Origin: Planctomycetota bacterium
GTDB taxonomy: Bacteria; Planctomycetota; OFTM77
Assembly: GCA_029260795.1 (NCBI GenBank)
Contig: JAJDCO010000098.1
Span: forward strand, 62,001-126,000
Length of the DNA stretch: 64,000 nucleotides
Direction: 5' to 3'
Under the pieces are notes generated by a model that was given only the letters and a program-made list of their open reading frames with translations, was not told the origin of the DNA and did no database searches. Shown here in pieces: positions 46,627 through 57,058 of the stretch; position 1 is the first letter of the stretch, and each line of letters begins with the position of its first letter. A program made the position numbers and the translations under genes.

Positions 46627-47613
46627 TCAGCCCAGGTCGACACTTCGGCCTTGGAGGATGCGCTCGATCTCTTCCAGCTGCCGCTTCAGCCAGAAGACCC
46701 CTCCCAACACGACCATCATTCCGACGAGGAAAAGGGCGAAGTCCCACGAGAGTCGGCCGGCCAGCTCGGCGGGTCCGAAGGGCAGCTCGCCGGCTGCGTC
46801 CGGCTTCGAGGCGAGCAGGGTGAGCGTCAAGATCGGGTGCGTCGTGAGGAGGCTGCCAACGGCCAACAGCGTCAGGGCAGCCAACGCCGGACGTATCGGC
46901 GCCGAATCGGCAAGCCCTCGTCGACTGGCACGGAGAAGGAGAGCACCACTTCCGATCACGAGCAACGTCATGAGGCCCGCTCCGACGAGAAAGCTGATCT
47001 CGAGCGGTCGAGCCGCGGCTGCAAACGCCGACACTTCGGTTCGAAGCAACTGTGTCGACAGCGCGGTCGCGTAGTCTCCCGCGCGCAGTGAGACGACGAA
47101 CAGGGGCGCGATGACGGGAAGCGCCGCCCAGAGCCCTGCGCGAGCCGCGGTCGTGCCCGGCGCCAGACGGACACGTATCAGGATGCGCACGCTCGCCACG
47201 GCGAATGCCATCAGCCCGAGCGCGATCAGCACCACGAAGCCCCAACCACCATCGAGCCATGAGAAGATCGGCGGCGTCGGGCTCGCCGGAGCCAATGTTT
47301 CGAGCCATGGAAGCGTGCTCGACGCGGTCGAGCGCGCGGCCTGCTCGAGGCCAGTTCGGAAGCGCACGAAAGTGGCCAGGCTGGGAGTCAATGTGTGGAA
47401 GCCGAGGCCGATGGCCAGAGCGATCGCGCCCAGGCGTAGGGTGAGAGTCTCGGGTCGCAGAAACCACTCGCGATCGATGCAGCCCAGCCAGTACCGGTTG
47501 GCGAGGTAGTCTCGATAGAACGTGCGTTCGAGCTCGGCCAGCGGGCCGATGGCCGCGCTCGCCTGCTCGATTGCGGTGTCGAGATCCTGCCGGGCCGCGA
47601 CCTTCTCGCTCAC
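46627..47613 (-). CDS. Multi-pass membrane protein of unknown function
   Basis: The only start is a GTG at 47613 (328 residues). Codons upstream to about 47697 read as plausible protein (RRARDELLEHLEESV), resembling the short helical domain in front of some permeases. The true start may therefore be further upstream, or a frameshift may lie there. Around six membrane helices (about residues 55-75, 117-140, 160-180, 206-226, 243-262 and 285-310) are visible. No name can be given. Confidence 0.72.
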   Translation of the reverse strand: MSEKVAARQDLDTAIEQASAAIGPLAELERTFYRDYLANRYWLGCIDREWFLRPETLTLRLGAIALAIGLGFHTLTPSLATFVRFRTGLEQAARSTASSTLPWLETLAPASPTPPIFSWLDGGWGFVVLIALGLMAFAVASVRILIRVRLAPGTTAARAGLWAALPVIAPLFVVSLRAGDYATALSTQLLRTEVSAFAAAARPLEISFLVGAGLMTLLVIGSGALLLRASRRGLADSAPIRPALAALTLLAVGSLLTTHPILTLTLLASKPDAAGELPFGPAELAGRLSWDFALFLVGMMVVLGGVFWLKRQLEEIERILQGRSVDLG

Positions 47614-47884
47614 GCTCTCTTCGAGATGTTCGAGGAGCTCGTCGCGCGCTCGGCGGCCGTCGTGTGCATTTGGCTGCTCGCGGGTCTTGGCGCCGCGTCA
47701 CCGTGTGCGGCTCAGTCGGAGACGACAGGCGTGCCGCTCCAACGCCCACGAAACGTGCCACGAGCGCGCATTCACTCCATCGTGTATTCGCTGCGCTCGA
47801 GTTCAGGCCGGTGCAGCTCGAGTCCGATAGTTCGCGACGAGAAGGACTCGGTGCAATCTATTGGCTCTTGCGAGGACGTTTGCC

Positions 47885-48025
47885 ATGGGAAAGAAGAAGA
47901 AGGAAAAGAAGGGTGGAGGGATGACTGTGCTGGTGCTGCTGGGAGGACTTGCCGCGGCGGGCTACTTCTTCACACCGCAGATCACCGCCTTCTTTCAGAG
48001 CTGGATCAATCGGGCCGGCTTCTGA
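47885..48025 (+). CDS. Short membrane protein, 46 residues
   Basis: The ATG at 47885 opens 46 residues: a Lys-rich start (MGKKKKEKKGGG) followed by one membrane helix (MTVLVLLGGLAAAGYFF) and a short tail ending NRAGF. AGGA lies about nine bases upstream. It is too short for many gene finders. No family is recognised. It sits upstream of another 46-residue membrane peptide and the kinase gene. Confidence 0.65.
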   Translation: MGKKKKEKKGGGMTVLVLLGGLAAAGYFFTPQITAFFQSWINRAGF

Positions 48026-48172
48026 GGACATCACTTCTGGCCACATGGACCGGGCCTTGATCCGGTCCTGCAACCGGTCATCATGGCGAGTCCACGACCC
48101 GACGTCGTGGACCTCGTCGGCCGGCTCGAACGACCGGCGAGCCGCCGCGATTGAGAGACGAGGTGGCAGAGC

Positions 48173-48313
48173 GTGGCAGGAAAAGGCAGTAGCGGCTGCG
48201 TCGTCGGCTGTATCGTGATCATCCTCGCGATCTTGATCGTGGTCGTCTTCTGCCTCTTCTCACCCGGTATCTACGCCTTCATCAAAGACCTCATGAAGAC
48301 GTCGTCCTTCTAG
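48173..48313 (+). CDS. Short membrane protein, 46 residues, Cys-containing
   Basis: A GTG start at 48173 has GAGG about nine bases upstream. The peptide has MAGKGSSGCVVGCIVIILAI followed by a second hydrophobic stretch and the tail KDLMKTSSF. One membrane helix of about 20 residues is predicted, with Cys at 9, 13 and 27. No relative is recognised. The kinase gene starts 238 bases later. Confidence 0.65.
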   Translation: MAGKGSSGCVVGCIVIILAILIVVVFCLFSPGIYAFIKDLMKTSSF

Positions 48314-48551
48314 CGACCGCACCCACGGTTGGCGTCAAGCGCCGAAACAGGGACGTCGCGGTGGCCACCTTCGCCCCGCCTGTCGACGGTCTTGGACACG
48401 CGTCTGCCCGCATGTCGGGCGCGGCGCCGCTTTCGAATCCGGAAGTCCGCGCCGAGAATGATGATCACCCTTCCCAGCGCGCGACAGATTTGGAAGCTTG
48501 GGGGACGAGCTTTCCTGCTAGGCCCGATCGACCTCTCACCCGGAACCCCCC

Positions 48552-51500
48552 ATGAGCTCCGAATCCGACCCGACGCGGCAGGACGGCTCCCCTCCCGATA
48601 CCAGCTCTTCGCCGACCAACACGCTTCAGGAGCTGTTCGCCGAGTACCTCGACCGCTTCGAGGACGAGGGCGAGACGGCGATCGACTCGGTCTGCGATGC
48701 CCACCCCCAGCACGCGACCGCGATCCGTCGTTGGGTCGACAACCTGCGCCGAGTCGGCTTGTTGACCGCTCCCAAGTCCGACGAGGACTTCCCGACGCAC
48801 ATGGGCGAGTTCCGGCTCGTCCGCCGAATCGGCGGTGGCGGGATGGGTGTCGTGTATCTCGCCGATCAGGAATCGCTGGGCCGCTCGGTGGCCCTCAAGC
48901 TGGTGCGCCCCGAGCTGCTCTACTTCTCCGGAGCGCGCGAGCGGTTTCGGCGCGAGGTCGAAGCCGTCGCGCGCCTTCAGCATCCGGGCATCGTCCCCGT
49001 CTACGCGGTCGGTGAAGAGCAGGGTGTGCCCTACTTCGCGATGGAGCACGTCGAGGGTTGCTCGCTCGCGCAAGCGATGAAAGGGCTCGAAGGGTCTCCC
49101 GCCGGCGAGCTACGCGGTGAGGACCTGGCCCGCGTGATCGCCAGGCAGACGGGCACCGCCGTCGACTCGCGTGAAGACAGCTACGTCTTCGCCGGAAGCT
49201 GGACGGACGTCTGCTTCCGAGTGATTCGGCAGGTCGCCGAGGCGCTCGAGCACGCGCACCGGCGCGGAGTGCTTCATCGTGACGTCAAGCCGTCGAACAT
49301 CATGATCACGCCGTCGGGGCGAGTCATGCTGCTCGACTTCGGCCTGGCCAGCACCGAGGAGGCGAGCGCGATCACGCGTACCGGCTCGCAGCTCGGCTCG
49401 CTGCCTTACACGTCACCCGAGCAAGTCGGTGGCGAGATGCGCGACCTCGACGAGCGTGCGGACATCTACTCACTGGGTGTCACGCTCTACGAGCTGCTGA
49501 CGCTGCGCTCGCCGTTCCTCGCGGAGACATCGGAGCAGACGCGACAGAGGATTCTCACCGGCGAGCCTCCGCGCATCCGCGATCTGAACCCCCATGTGTC
49601 GTGGGATGCCGAGACCGTGTGTCGGACCGCCCTCGAGCGCGACATCGGTCGACGCTATGCGACGGCATCGGACTTCGCGCGCGACCTGCTCAACGTGATC
49701 GAGCGCCGACCGATCGAGGCGCGACGTCCAGGATTCGCGATCCTGATGCGCCGCTGGGTGCAGCGCCATCCGACGGCGAGCGTGGCGGCCGTGCTCGGGA
49801 CGCTGCTGCTCATCGGTGGACCCTCGGTGTTCGCCTGGCAGCAGCTCGAGGCGAATCGGCGACTGGAGAAGGAGCAGAAGGCGGTCGAGGAGGCCAACGA
49901 AGAGCTCGGCCTCCAGCGCGATGCCGCCTTGACCGCCAAGGAGGAGGCGAGCCGTCAAGAAGGTCTCGCCCGTGCGGCCGAGCGCGATGCCATCGCCGCG
50001 AGCCAGGAAGCCGAGCGTCAGCGCACGCGTGCCGAGGAGCACCTCGAACGCGCCTTACGCGCCGTCGACGAGCTGCTGACCCGTGTGTCCGAGGAGCGCC
50101 TCAAGTACTTGCCCCAGATGGAGCCCGTGCAGCGAGATCTCCTGGTACAGGCTCTGCGCTTCTACGAGGAGTTCGTGGCTGAGCAAGCCGACGACCCACG
50201 GCTCCGACGCCTCGCCGCGCAGGCCTACGATCGCGTGGGCAGGATCCAGCTCTCGCTGGGGGATCAGGAGGCGGCCGCCGAGGCGCGCGACCAGGCGATC
50301 GCGATGTGGAGCTCGCTCGCCGAAGGGGAGCCCGAGTCGCAGGGCTACTCGCTCGGTCTGGCGGAGAGCCATCTCGGTCTGGCGCAGGTCGATCGTCTTC
50401 GCGGACGTCACCGGGAAGCGCTGGCGGGCGCAGAACTTGCCCGGGAGCTGCTCTTCGGTGTCGACGTCGAGGGACCGGCCCGCCGAGAGATCCGTCACGC
50501 CCGGTCGAGCTGCCTCAGCCTGCTCGGCGAGCTCGCCTCGGATCGAGCGGACCACCGTGCGGCCGAAGATCTGCTGAGGGAAGCACTCGCGCTGCGCGAG
50601 GCGCTCTTTCATGAGGATGAAGGCGATCTCTCGCTCAGCCGCAATCTGGCCGTCGCCGAACGAGGGCTCGGGGTCGTCCTGCGCGTGACCGGCCGCAACG
50701 AAGAGGCCGAGCAGCTGTACAACGCTGCCCTGTCCCGCTTCGAGTCGCTCGCCAAGAACAACGCCGACTCCCCCGACCTCGTCTCCGAGGTCGAGAAAAC
50801 GCGGTATCGACTGGCGTACTTGCTCTTCTGGATCGGGCGCAAAGGCGAGGCGGAGCGACTGTATGAGCAGGCGCTCGAGCGGCAGCGGCAGCTCGTGAAG
50901 GACCATCCCGACGTACCCGACCTCTGGGAGCAGCTCGGCTGGACGGCATTCCAGCTCGGCAACCGGATGGAGAACACCGGCCGCCTTGAGCGAGCCGAAG
51001 AGCTCCAGCGCGAGTCCCTGGAGCTGCGCGATCGGCTGTGGGAGAAGTACTCTGACCGCCCGACGTATCTGCGCGCGGCGGTGATGAGCCGGCACTACCT
51101 GGGAAAGGTCCTGCAACAGACGGGGCGACTGCAGCCGGCGGTCGATCTGTATCGCGACGCGATCGCCATGAGTGAGAATGCCCCGTTCGTGAGCGAGAGC
51201 TTGCTCAAAGAATCACGGGCCAGCGTCTTCGAGGAGCTCGGCCTCGTGTTGGGTTGGCTCGACCAAACGGAAGAGGCGGTCCAGGCGTTCCAGGCCGCGA
51301 TCAACGAGTGGGGATCGATCGTCGCGGTGGCCGGTGACGTCCCGAAGTTTCAAAAGGGGCTCGCGATCTCGTGGCGCAAGCTCGGCATCCTCTACTACAA
51401 CGCGCTCGACAACGAGTCGGCGGAGAAGCCGTATCGCGAGTCCATCGCGATCTTCCGCCGTCTGACTAATCTGTATCCCACCGATCCGCATCTCTCCGAT

Positions 51501-52130
51501 CACCGAGCGATCAGTGAGAACTGGCTGGGAATCTTGCTGGACATCACGGACCGGCCCGAAGAGAGCGCCGAGCTCTATCGGAGTGCCGCCGCGATCTGGG
51601 AGCGCCTCGCCCGCGACGTCCCGACCGAGCCCGACTACCCGAGCCATCTCGGCACGGCTCTGAGCAATCTCGGCTGGCAGGCACTGAAGCGCGGCGACGT
51701 CGACGAGGCACGAACGTTGGTCGAGCAGGCGATCGAGTTCCAAGGCCAGGCCGTGGCCGTCCAGCCACGCACGCCCGACTATCGCACCTTTCATCACAAG
51801 CACCACATAGTGCTGCTGAGAGTGCATCAGGCCGCCGAAGACTACGAGCAGTCGGCAGTGATCGCCGAGAAGATGACCGAGCTGCTGGGCGCCCCCGCCA
51901 TGGACAAGCGGTACGCCGCGGGCTGGGTGGCTGCCGTGATCCCGGCGATCCAAGCCGACGTGTCCCTCGGTGAAGCGGCGGCTGCACTGGTCGAGCGCCA
52001 CGCCGCCTCCACCGTGAAGCTCCTTCAGCAAGCCATCGCCGCCGGCTACGACGACAAGGAAGAGATGCGCCAAGCTCCCGAGCTCGAGCCGCTTCGTGAG
52101 CGCGAAGACTTCCGAAAGCTGCTGGACTGA
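48552..52130 (+). CDS. Membrane Ser/Thr protein kinase with tetratricopeptide repeats
   Basis: The 1192 residues hold a kinase domain at about 84-400: glycine loop GGGGMGVVY, catalytic Lys116 (VALKL), HRD with Asp244 (LHRDVKPSN) and DFG with Asp262. A membrane helix lies at about residues 413-435. A coiled coil and many helical repeats of TPR type (for example [19 protein letters not shown]) follow to the C-terminus, so the repeats are outside the cytoplasm. Such kinases are numerous in planctomycetes. The two short membrane peptides upstream are near enough to be possible regulators, but that is a guess. Confidence 0.94.
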   Translation: MSSESDPTRQDGSPPDTSSSPTNTLQELFAEYLDRFEDEGETAIDSVCDAHPQHATAIRRWVDNLRRVGLLTAPKSDEDFPTHMGEFRLVRRIGGGGMGVVYLADQESLGRSVALKLVRPELLYFSGARERFRREVEAVARLQHPGIVPVYAVGEEQGVPYFAMEHVEGCSLAQAMKGLEGSPAGELRGEDLARVIARQTGTAVDSREDSYVFAGSWTDVCFRVIRQVAEALEHAHRRGVLHRDVKPSNIMITPSGRVMLLDFGLASTEEASAITRTGSQLGSLPYTSPEQVGGEMRDLDERADIYSLGVTLYELLTLRSPFLAETSEQTRQRILTGEPPRIRDLNPHVSWDAETVCRTALERDIGRRYATASDFARDLLNVIERRPIEARRPGFAILMRRWVQRHPTASVAAVLGTLLLIGGPSVFAWQQLEANRRLEKEQKAVEEANEELGLQRDAALTAKEEASRQEGLARAAERDAIAASQEAERQRTRAEEHLERALRAVDELLTRVSEERLKYLPQMEPVQRDLLVQALRFYEEFVAEQADDPRLRRLAAQAYDRVGRIQLSLGDQEAAAEARDQAIAMWSSLAEGEPESQGYSLGLAESHLGLAQVDRLRGRHREALAGAELARELLFGVDVEGPARREIRHARSSCLSLLGELASDRADHRAAEDLLREALALREALFHEDEGDLSLSRNLAVAERGLGVVLRVTGRNEEAEQLYNAALSRFESLAKNNADSPDLVSEVEKTRYRLAYLLFWIGRKGEAERLYEQALERQRQLVKDHPDVPDLWEQLGWTAFQLGNRMENTGRLERAEELQRESLELRDRLWEKYSDRPTYLRAAVMSRHYLGKVLQQTGRLQPAVDLYRDAIAMSENAPFVSESLLKESRASVFEELGLVLGWLDQTEEAVQAFQAAINEWGSIVAVAGDVPKFQKGLAISWRKLGILYYNALDNESAEKPYRESIAIFRRLTNLYPTDPHLSDHRAISENWLGILLDITDRPEESAELYRSAAAIWERLARDVPTEPDYPSHLGTALSNLGWQALKRGDVDEARTLVEQAIEFQGQAVAVQPRTPDYRTFHHKHHIVLLRVHQAAEDYEQSAVIAEKMTELLGAPAMDKRYAAGWVAAVIPAIQADVSLGEAAAALVERHAASTVKLLQQAIAAGYDDKEEMRQAPELEPLREREDFRKLLD

Positions 52131-52532
52131 ATCGAGGCCCGGAAGGCGAACAAGCGGTCCAAAGGACGCGGGCCATCAGAGACCTGAACGGAGCTCGTCG
52201 AGTCGGCGAGTGGACTCGTCCAGTCCAGGCGGGCCGCCACGCGTTTGAACGACGACGTTGAGAGAGTGGTGGGCAACAGAGACCTGAACGGAGCTCGTCA
52301 AGTCGGCGAGTGGACTCGTCCAGTTCAGGCGGGCCGCCACGCGTCTGAACGACGACGTTGAGAGAGTGGAGCGATTGAAGCAAAGGCCAGCCGCACAAGC
52401 CGGTCGCTCGTTTCATTCGACGAGACCATGGACTCTCCGTGTACGATCGACCGCCACGCAGGCCGCTGGTAGTGAATGTCGTCCGCGGCTCTGGTGTCTT
52501 CGGCTTTCGACCGTCCGAGGAGGCTCTCTCTC
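52131..52532. repeat. Repeat family B: two tandem copies
   Basis: Copies at about 52180-52279 and 52280-52370 (period 100) are reverse-complement to those near 41.5 kb. Common pieces are GACCTGAACGGAGCTCGTC, CGAGTGGACTCGTCCAGT and GGCGGGCCGCCACGCGT. No gene is seen in the interval. Confidence 0.88.
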
Positions 52533-53516
52533 ATGAAGCTCATGTGGCTGTCACTCTGTCTCTGCCTGTCGCCGGCATTCGCTCATGCGCAGGAGCAAGC
52601 CGCACCGCCCTCGGATCGACTTCGCATTCTCGTGTGGAACATCCAGCGCGGAGCGAACCACTTCGAGCGCGGGCCCGAGAAGGCGCTCGCCGTCATTCGC
52701 GCAGCGGCGCCGGACGTGTGCTTGCTTCAGGAGAGCTACGACGTCGATGGTGATCGGCCGGAGCTGGGCGCCTGGCTGGCCGAGCAGCTCGGGTGGAATG
52801 CCTGGCAAGGCGAGAGTCCGCATCTGTGCGTCCTCACGCGCTTCACGATCGAAAAGAAGCTCTTTCACGCCGCCTGGCACGGCGTGGGTGCTCGGCTGGT
52901 CGATGACGCGGGGCGCCGACTCCTCGTCTACTCCACCTGGATCGACTGGCGAGAGTATCTGCCGTATGCGTTGCGCGACGATGCCGCAATCACCGACGAG
53001 AAGCTCCTCGCCTGTGAGACGGACTCCTCGGATCGACTGAAGCAGGCCGAGGCGATCTTGAAGCACCTGAAGGAATCGGGCGCGCTCGAGTCGGAGGTGC
53101 CTCTCCTGGTCGGGGGAGATTGGAATTGCCCCAGCCACCTGGACTGGACCGACGACGCGGCGCGCGTCTTCCGCTTTCGCCGCGCGCTGCCATTGCCCGT
53201 GAGCCAAGCGATGACGAAGGCCGGCTTCGAGGACACGTTCCGGCGAGTGCATCCCGACCCGACGCGCGTTCCCGGAATCACGTGGACGCCCCTCGAGCGC
53301 GGGACGGTCGAGGCGCCGATGCCTGCCGATCGCATCGATCGCCTGTACCTGAAGCGCGGATCGGGAAAGCAGCAGCTGGTCGCGGCGGCCGCGCACGTGC
53401 TGCCGCGCGTGCACGAGCCGATGGCGACGCCGGCAGCGGAGCGGATCTTCCCGAGCGACCACGGCGCGGTCGTGATCGACCTGATGTGGGTCGAGGCACC
53501 GGACCGCGTGAAGTAA
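52533..53516 (+). CDS. Secreted endonuclease/exonuclease/phosphatase-family protein
   Basis: The ATG at 52533 follows GAGGAGG. The 327 residues start with a signal peptide (to AFAHAQ). The metal-dependent DNase I-like fold is marked by LVWNIQRGANHFE (metal-binding Asn), LLQES (Glu), GGDWNCPSHLDW (Asp/Asn) and the C-terminal PSDHGAVVIDLM (His). Members cleave phosphodiesters in nucleic acids, lipids or sugars, and the substrate here is not known. The gene is not in an operon with the kinase. Confidence 0.9.
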   Translation: MKLMWLSLCLCLSPAFAHAQEQAAPPSDRLRILVWNIQRGANHFERGPEKALAVIRAAAPDVCLLQESYDVDGDRPELGAWLAEQLGWNAWQGESPHLCVLTRFTIEKKLFHAAWHGVGARLVDDAGRRLLVYSTWIDWREYLPYALRDDAAITDEKLLACETDSSDRLKQAEAILKHLKESGALESEVPLLVGGDWNCPSHLDWTDDAARVFRFRRALPLPVSQAMTKAGFEDTFRRVHPDPTRVPGITWTPLERGTVEAPMPADRIDRLYLKRGSGKQQLVAAAAHVLPRVHEPMATPAAERIFPSDHGAVVIDLMWVEAPDRVK

Positions 53517-53526
53517 GGCGCGGAGC

Positions 53527-53919
53527 TCAGAGCCCGGCCTCCAGGCAGGACTGGATCGCCTTGTGATCGAGGCGGCCGCGCGGGCTCTGAGCAAAGGCGC
53601 CCTTGAGCTTCAGGATGCCGGACTCGAAGGCGACCTCCTTGGCGTCGCCTTCCGGGACGTTCTCGATCACGACCTTCGTCAGGCCCTCGGCGACCGCTTC
53701 CTTGCCAAGGGCATCGCCGCAGATGCCGCGGAGCGCCATGCTGATCTGCTGGGGCCCGTTGTGCTCGAGCCACTCGATGGCCTTGGTGTCGCCGTCGAAG
53801 GTCGACCAATCGATCTCGTAAGCGATGGAAGCTCCACTGATCTGCTCGAGCTCCTGGGTCCGCTTGGGCAGCCAGCTCTCCTCGGCGGTCTGCATGGCGC
53901 GTCTCTCTTGAAGTCCCAT
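53527..53919 (-). CDS. Small soluble protein of unknown function
   Basis: The start at 53919 is preferred because GAGGAG lies eight bases upstream; longer starts at 53925 and 53955 are possible. The 130 residues have a mixed alpha/beta pattern (EIDWSTFDGDTKAIEWLEHNGPQQISMALRGIC). I recall similar small proteins in other bacteria, without a known function. The gene is convergent with the endonuclease-like gene. Confidence 0.7.
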   Translation of the reverse strand: MGLQERRAMQTAEESWLPKRTQELEQISGASIAYEIDWSTFDGDTKAIEWLEHNGPQQISMALRGICGDALGKEAVAEGLTKVVIENVPEGDAKEVAFESGILKLKGAFAQSPRGRLDHKAIQSCLEAGL

Positions 53920-54616
53920 CGGCATCGCTCCTCGGTTGGGCTCACGGTCCGTCATCCGACCTCATGATCGGCTGCTCATGACATCCGAGATCGCGCGGCG
54001 GCGTTTCTGAGGAAATCGCCACGAACGGCGGAAGCGGTTTCTCCACGCTCAGTGGCTCGCGATTCAGCGCTCGAGGTTGCGGAGCGCCGATCGCCCGAAT
54101 GGATGGCGACCGAAGGTCCTCGCCTTTTGACGACCGACTCGGGAGCCCCAGTGCCAGGAGGACGATCTGTCGAGGCAGCTCGAAAAGGGAAGAGTCGTGT
54201 GGATCTGCAATCCAAGCGGCTCTCCCTGATGGTTCGCCGTCCCGACTCTCGTGTCGACGGCCTGTTTCCTGTGACGCCTGCGAGATCGCGGCCGATCCGA
54301 CGCGCGACATCTTCCCGCACGCTGGGGGAGATGGTGTCCTCGACATCTGCCAGATGGGCGGGCTGCCCAAGACCGACCCGAAGAGGAGCTGAACCACTGA
54401 GAGCACGGAGAGCACGGAGGCGAGCGGTGCACCACTGAGTGCACGGAGGCGAGAGGTTCACCATAGAAAACGGAGACGCGAGTGCTGTGGACCGAGCTCT
54501 CCAAGCTCTCCGAGGTGAGCCTTCATTCATGTCTTCCATTGTGCTCTCCGTGGTCTCCGTGGTGGACTTTCAGCGGAGCGAGACCCAGCACGACCCATGC
54601 ACCTCCGAGGGCCTTC
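53920..54616. repeat. Intergenic stretch with a repeat family D (CACGGAG type)
   Basis: From about 54393 to 54480 three direct units contain CACGGAG or ACGGAG (CCACTGAGAGCACGGAGAGC, then ACCACTGAGTGCACGGAGG, then a weaker third). At 54541-54566 the inverse lies in order (GTGCTCTCCGTGGTCTCCGT). The rest of the interval shows no gene. Confidence 0.7.
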
Positions 54617-56962
54617 ATGTTCACTCGCCTGCGAAGCACGCTCGATCGCTTGCTCGGTCGACCGATCGAGCGACGGCTGACGGCATACCAGCGAGAAGTT
54701 CGCGGGATCGATGGCCAGGAAGAGGCGTTGGCTCGAGCTTCCGATGGCGAGCTACGAAAGGCCTCTGGCCGGCTGCGCGAGCGGGCCCGAGAAGGGGAGC
54801 CGCTCGAGTCGCTGCGCGTCGAGACGTTTGCGCTGGTGCGGGAAGCGGCGCGGCGCACGCTGAAGCAACGCGCCTACGAGGTGCAGCTCATCGCGGGCCT
54901 GGCTCTGCACGACGGACGGATCGCCGAGATGCAGACCGGGGAGGGAAAGACTCTGGCCGCCGTGCCGGCGGCGGCCCTCGAGGCCCTACTCGGGCGCGGC
55001 GTCCACATCTTGACCTTCAACGACTACCTCGCCCGGCGAGACGCGGCTTGGATGGGGCCCGTGTTCGAGCGACTCGGGCTCTCGGTCGGTTGCATTCAGG
55101 CGGGCCTCGATCTCGAGACGAGGCAGAAGGCCTACGCGGCCGACATCACCTATGGGACCGCCAAGGAGATCGGCTTCGATTTCCTGCGGGACCATCTCGC
55201 CCGTCGACCGGAGCACCTCGCTCTTCGGGGCCATCACTCTGCGATCGTCGACGAGGCGGACTCGCTACTGATCGACGAGGCGCGAGTGCCGCTGGTCATC
55301 GCCGCCAGCGCGGAGCCGGCCCGTCTGGGACCCGAGGACGCGCACGCCCTCGTCTCTCGCCTCGATCCGGGCCGCGACTTCGATCATGACGCCCACGCCC
55401 GCAACGCCTATTTCACCGAGCAGGGCTTCGATCGGCTCGAGCGGCGCTTGGGAATTCAGAAGATCCACGAGGACGAGCATCTGGAGACACTCAGCGCCTT
55501 GAGCTACGCGCTGCAGGCGCGCGAGCTCGTCCATCGCGACGTGGACTACATCGTGCGCGATGGACGCATCGAGCTGATCGACGAGTTCACGGGACGCGTC
55601 GTGCGGGACCGTCGCTGGCCCGACGGACTGCAAGCGGCGGTCGAAGCCAAGGAAGGACTCGAGCTCCAGCCGCAGGGGGAGATCCTCGGGTCGATCACGC
55701 TTCAGCACTTCTTCGCCCAGTACACGAAGCTGGCGGGCATGACCGCGACGGCCGTCCCCGCAGTGGACGAGCTGAAGGAGTTCTACGACGTCACGGTGGT
55801 CGTCATCCCGCCCAACGTTCCGAGTGAGCGCACGGACGAGCCGGATCGGGTGTTCGCGACGCGAAAGGCCAAACAGCGGGCACTGGTGGAGGAGATTCGG
55901 CGAGAGCATCACACGGGACGCCCGATCCTGGTCGGAACGGGCACCGTTCGCGAGTCCGAGGATCTGGCGGAGCAGCTGCGTCGCATTGGCCTGGCTCCCG
56001 AGGTGCTGAACGCCAAGAACGACGAGGCGGAGGCCGCCATCATCGCTGCGGCCGGAGACCTCGATGCGGTCACGATCGCGACCAACATGGCCGGGCGAGG
56101 AACGGACATTCGGCTTGGGGGCGAGGACGAAGGGCGCAAGGCGGCGGTTCTCGCGCGCGGCGGCTTGCTCGTGATCGGAACGAACCGCCACGAGAGCCGC
56201 CGCATCGACGATCAGCTCCGCGGCCGAGCGGGGCGGCAAGGCGATCCCGGCACTAGCCGCTTCTTCGTGAGCCTCGAGGATCCTTTGCTCGAGCTCTATG
56301 GCGTGCGGTCTTTGATCCCGGTCGACGCGATCGAGGCCGACGAGCTCGGAGAGATCCACGATCCGCGAGTCTTTCCCGAGATCGAGCGCACCCAGCGCAT
56401 CATCCAGAACGAGAACTTCGTGATTCGCAAGCAGCTCTGGAAGTACTCGCACCTGGTCGAGCAGCAGCGGCGGCAAGTGCAGAATTGGCGGCAACGCTTG
56501 CTCGCGGGCGACGAGCGACCGACGCTGCTCGCCGCGCGCTCGCCCGAGCGGTCCAGTCAGCTCACTCGACGCTTCGGGAGCGCGCTCGTCGAGTCGGTCG
56601 AGCGAGACCTCACGCTGGCTGAGATCGATCGGCATTGGAAGAATCACTTGGCCGAGGTGGCTCACGTGCGCGAGGGCGTGCACCTGATCAGCATGGGCGG
56701 CCGAACGCCGCACGACGAGTTCCATGCCCAGATCGGGAAGGCCTTCCGCCGCATGCACCAGAGCACCGACGACGCGATCGTGGCGACCTTCGAGAAGGCC
56801 GAGGTCACCGAAGACGGGATCGATCTCGAAGCGCACGGGCTTCGAGGACCCTCGTCGACGTGGACCTACCTGGTGACGGACAGCCCGCTCGGCGGCTGGA
56901 AGGAGCGCTTGATGCGCGGCATCTTCGACAAGCTCCGTCAGGCGAGCGGATGGATGGGGTAG
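54617..56962 (+). CDS. SecA-like protein translocase ATPase, short form
   Basis: The ATG at 54617 (GAGGG a few bases upstream) gives 781 residues, short against the usual 850-950. The Walker A motif is MQTGEGKT (K111) and the DEAD box is D212-E-A-D215. The helicase core GTDIRLGGEDE and NRHESRRIDDQLRGRAGRQGDPGTS motifs are intact. The scaffold helix is altered (IDRHWKNHLAEVAHVREGVHLISMGG). The C-terminal zinc-binding tail with its CxCxSG(x)8CH pattern is absent. It looks like an accessory SecA (SecA2-like) or a divergent SecA. The substrate is unknown. A longer start in the frame lies within repeats and was not used. Confidence 0.88.
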   Translation: MFTRLRSTLDRLLGRPIERRLTAYQREVRGIDGQEEALARASDGELRKASGRLRERAREGEPLESLRVETFALVREAARRTLKQRAYEVQLIAGLALHDGRIAEMQTGEGKTLAAVPAAALEALLGRGVHILTFNDYLARRDAAWMGPVFERLGLSVGCIQAGLDLETRQKAYAADITYGTAKEIGFDFLRDHLARRPEHLALRGHHSAIVDEADSLLIDEARVPLVIAASAEPARLGPEDAHALVSRLDPGRDFDHDAHARNAYFTEQGFDRLERRLGIQKIHEDEHLETLSALSYALQARELVHRDVDYIVRDGRIELIDEFTGRVVRDRRWPDGLQAAVEAKEGLELQPQGEILGSITLQHFFAQYTKLAGMTATAVPAVDELKEFYDVTVVVIPPNVPSERTDEPDRVFATRKAKQRALVEEIRREHHTGRPILVGTGTVRESEDLAEQLRRIGLAPEVLNAKNDEAEAAIIAAAGDLDAVTIATNMAGRGTDIRLGGEDEGRKAAVLARGGLLVIGTNRHESRRIDDQLRGRAGRQGDPGTSRFFVSLEDPLLELYGVRSLIPVDAIEADELGEIHDPRVFPEIERTQRIIQNENFVIRKQLWKYSHLVEQQRRQVQNWRQRLLAGDERPTLLAARSPERSSQLTRRFGSALVESVERDLTLAEIDRHWKNHLAEVAHVREGVHLISMGGRTPHDEFHAQIGKAFRRMHQSTDDAIVATFEKAEVTEDGIDLEAHGLRGPSSTWTYLVTDSPLGGWKERLMRGIFDKLRQASGWMG

Positions 56963-57058
56963 CCAAGATCGGGGGTCGTTGAGAATCTTCGTGTGCCGGG
57001 CCGGCCGACCAGTCTCTCCTTCTCGGGACATCATCAACCGAGGTGACGGAGACTCGAC

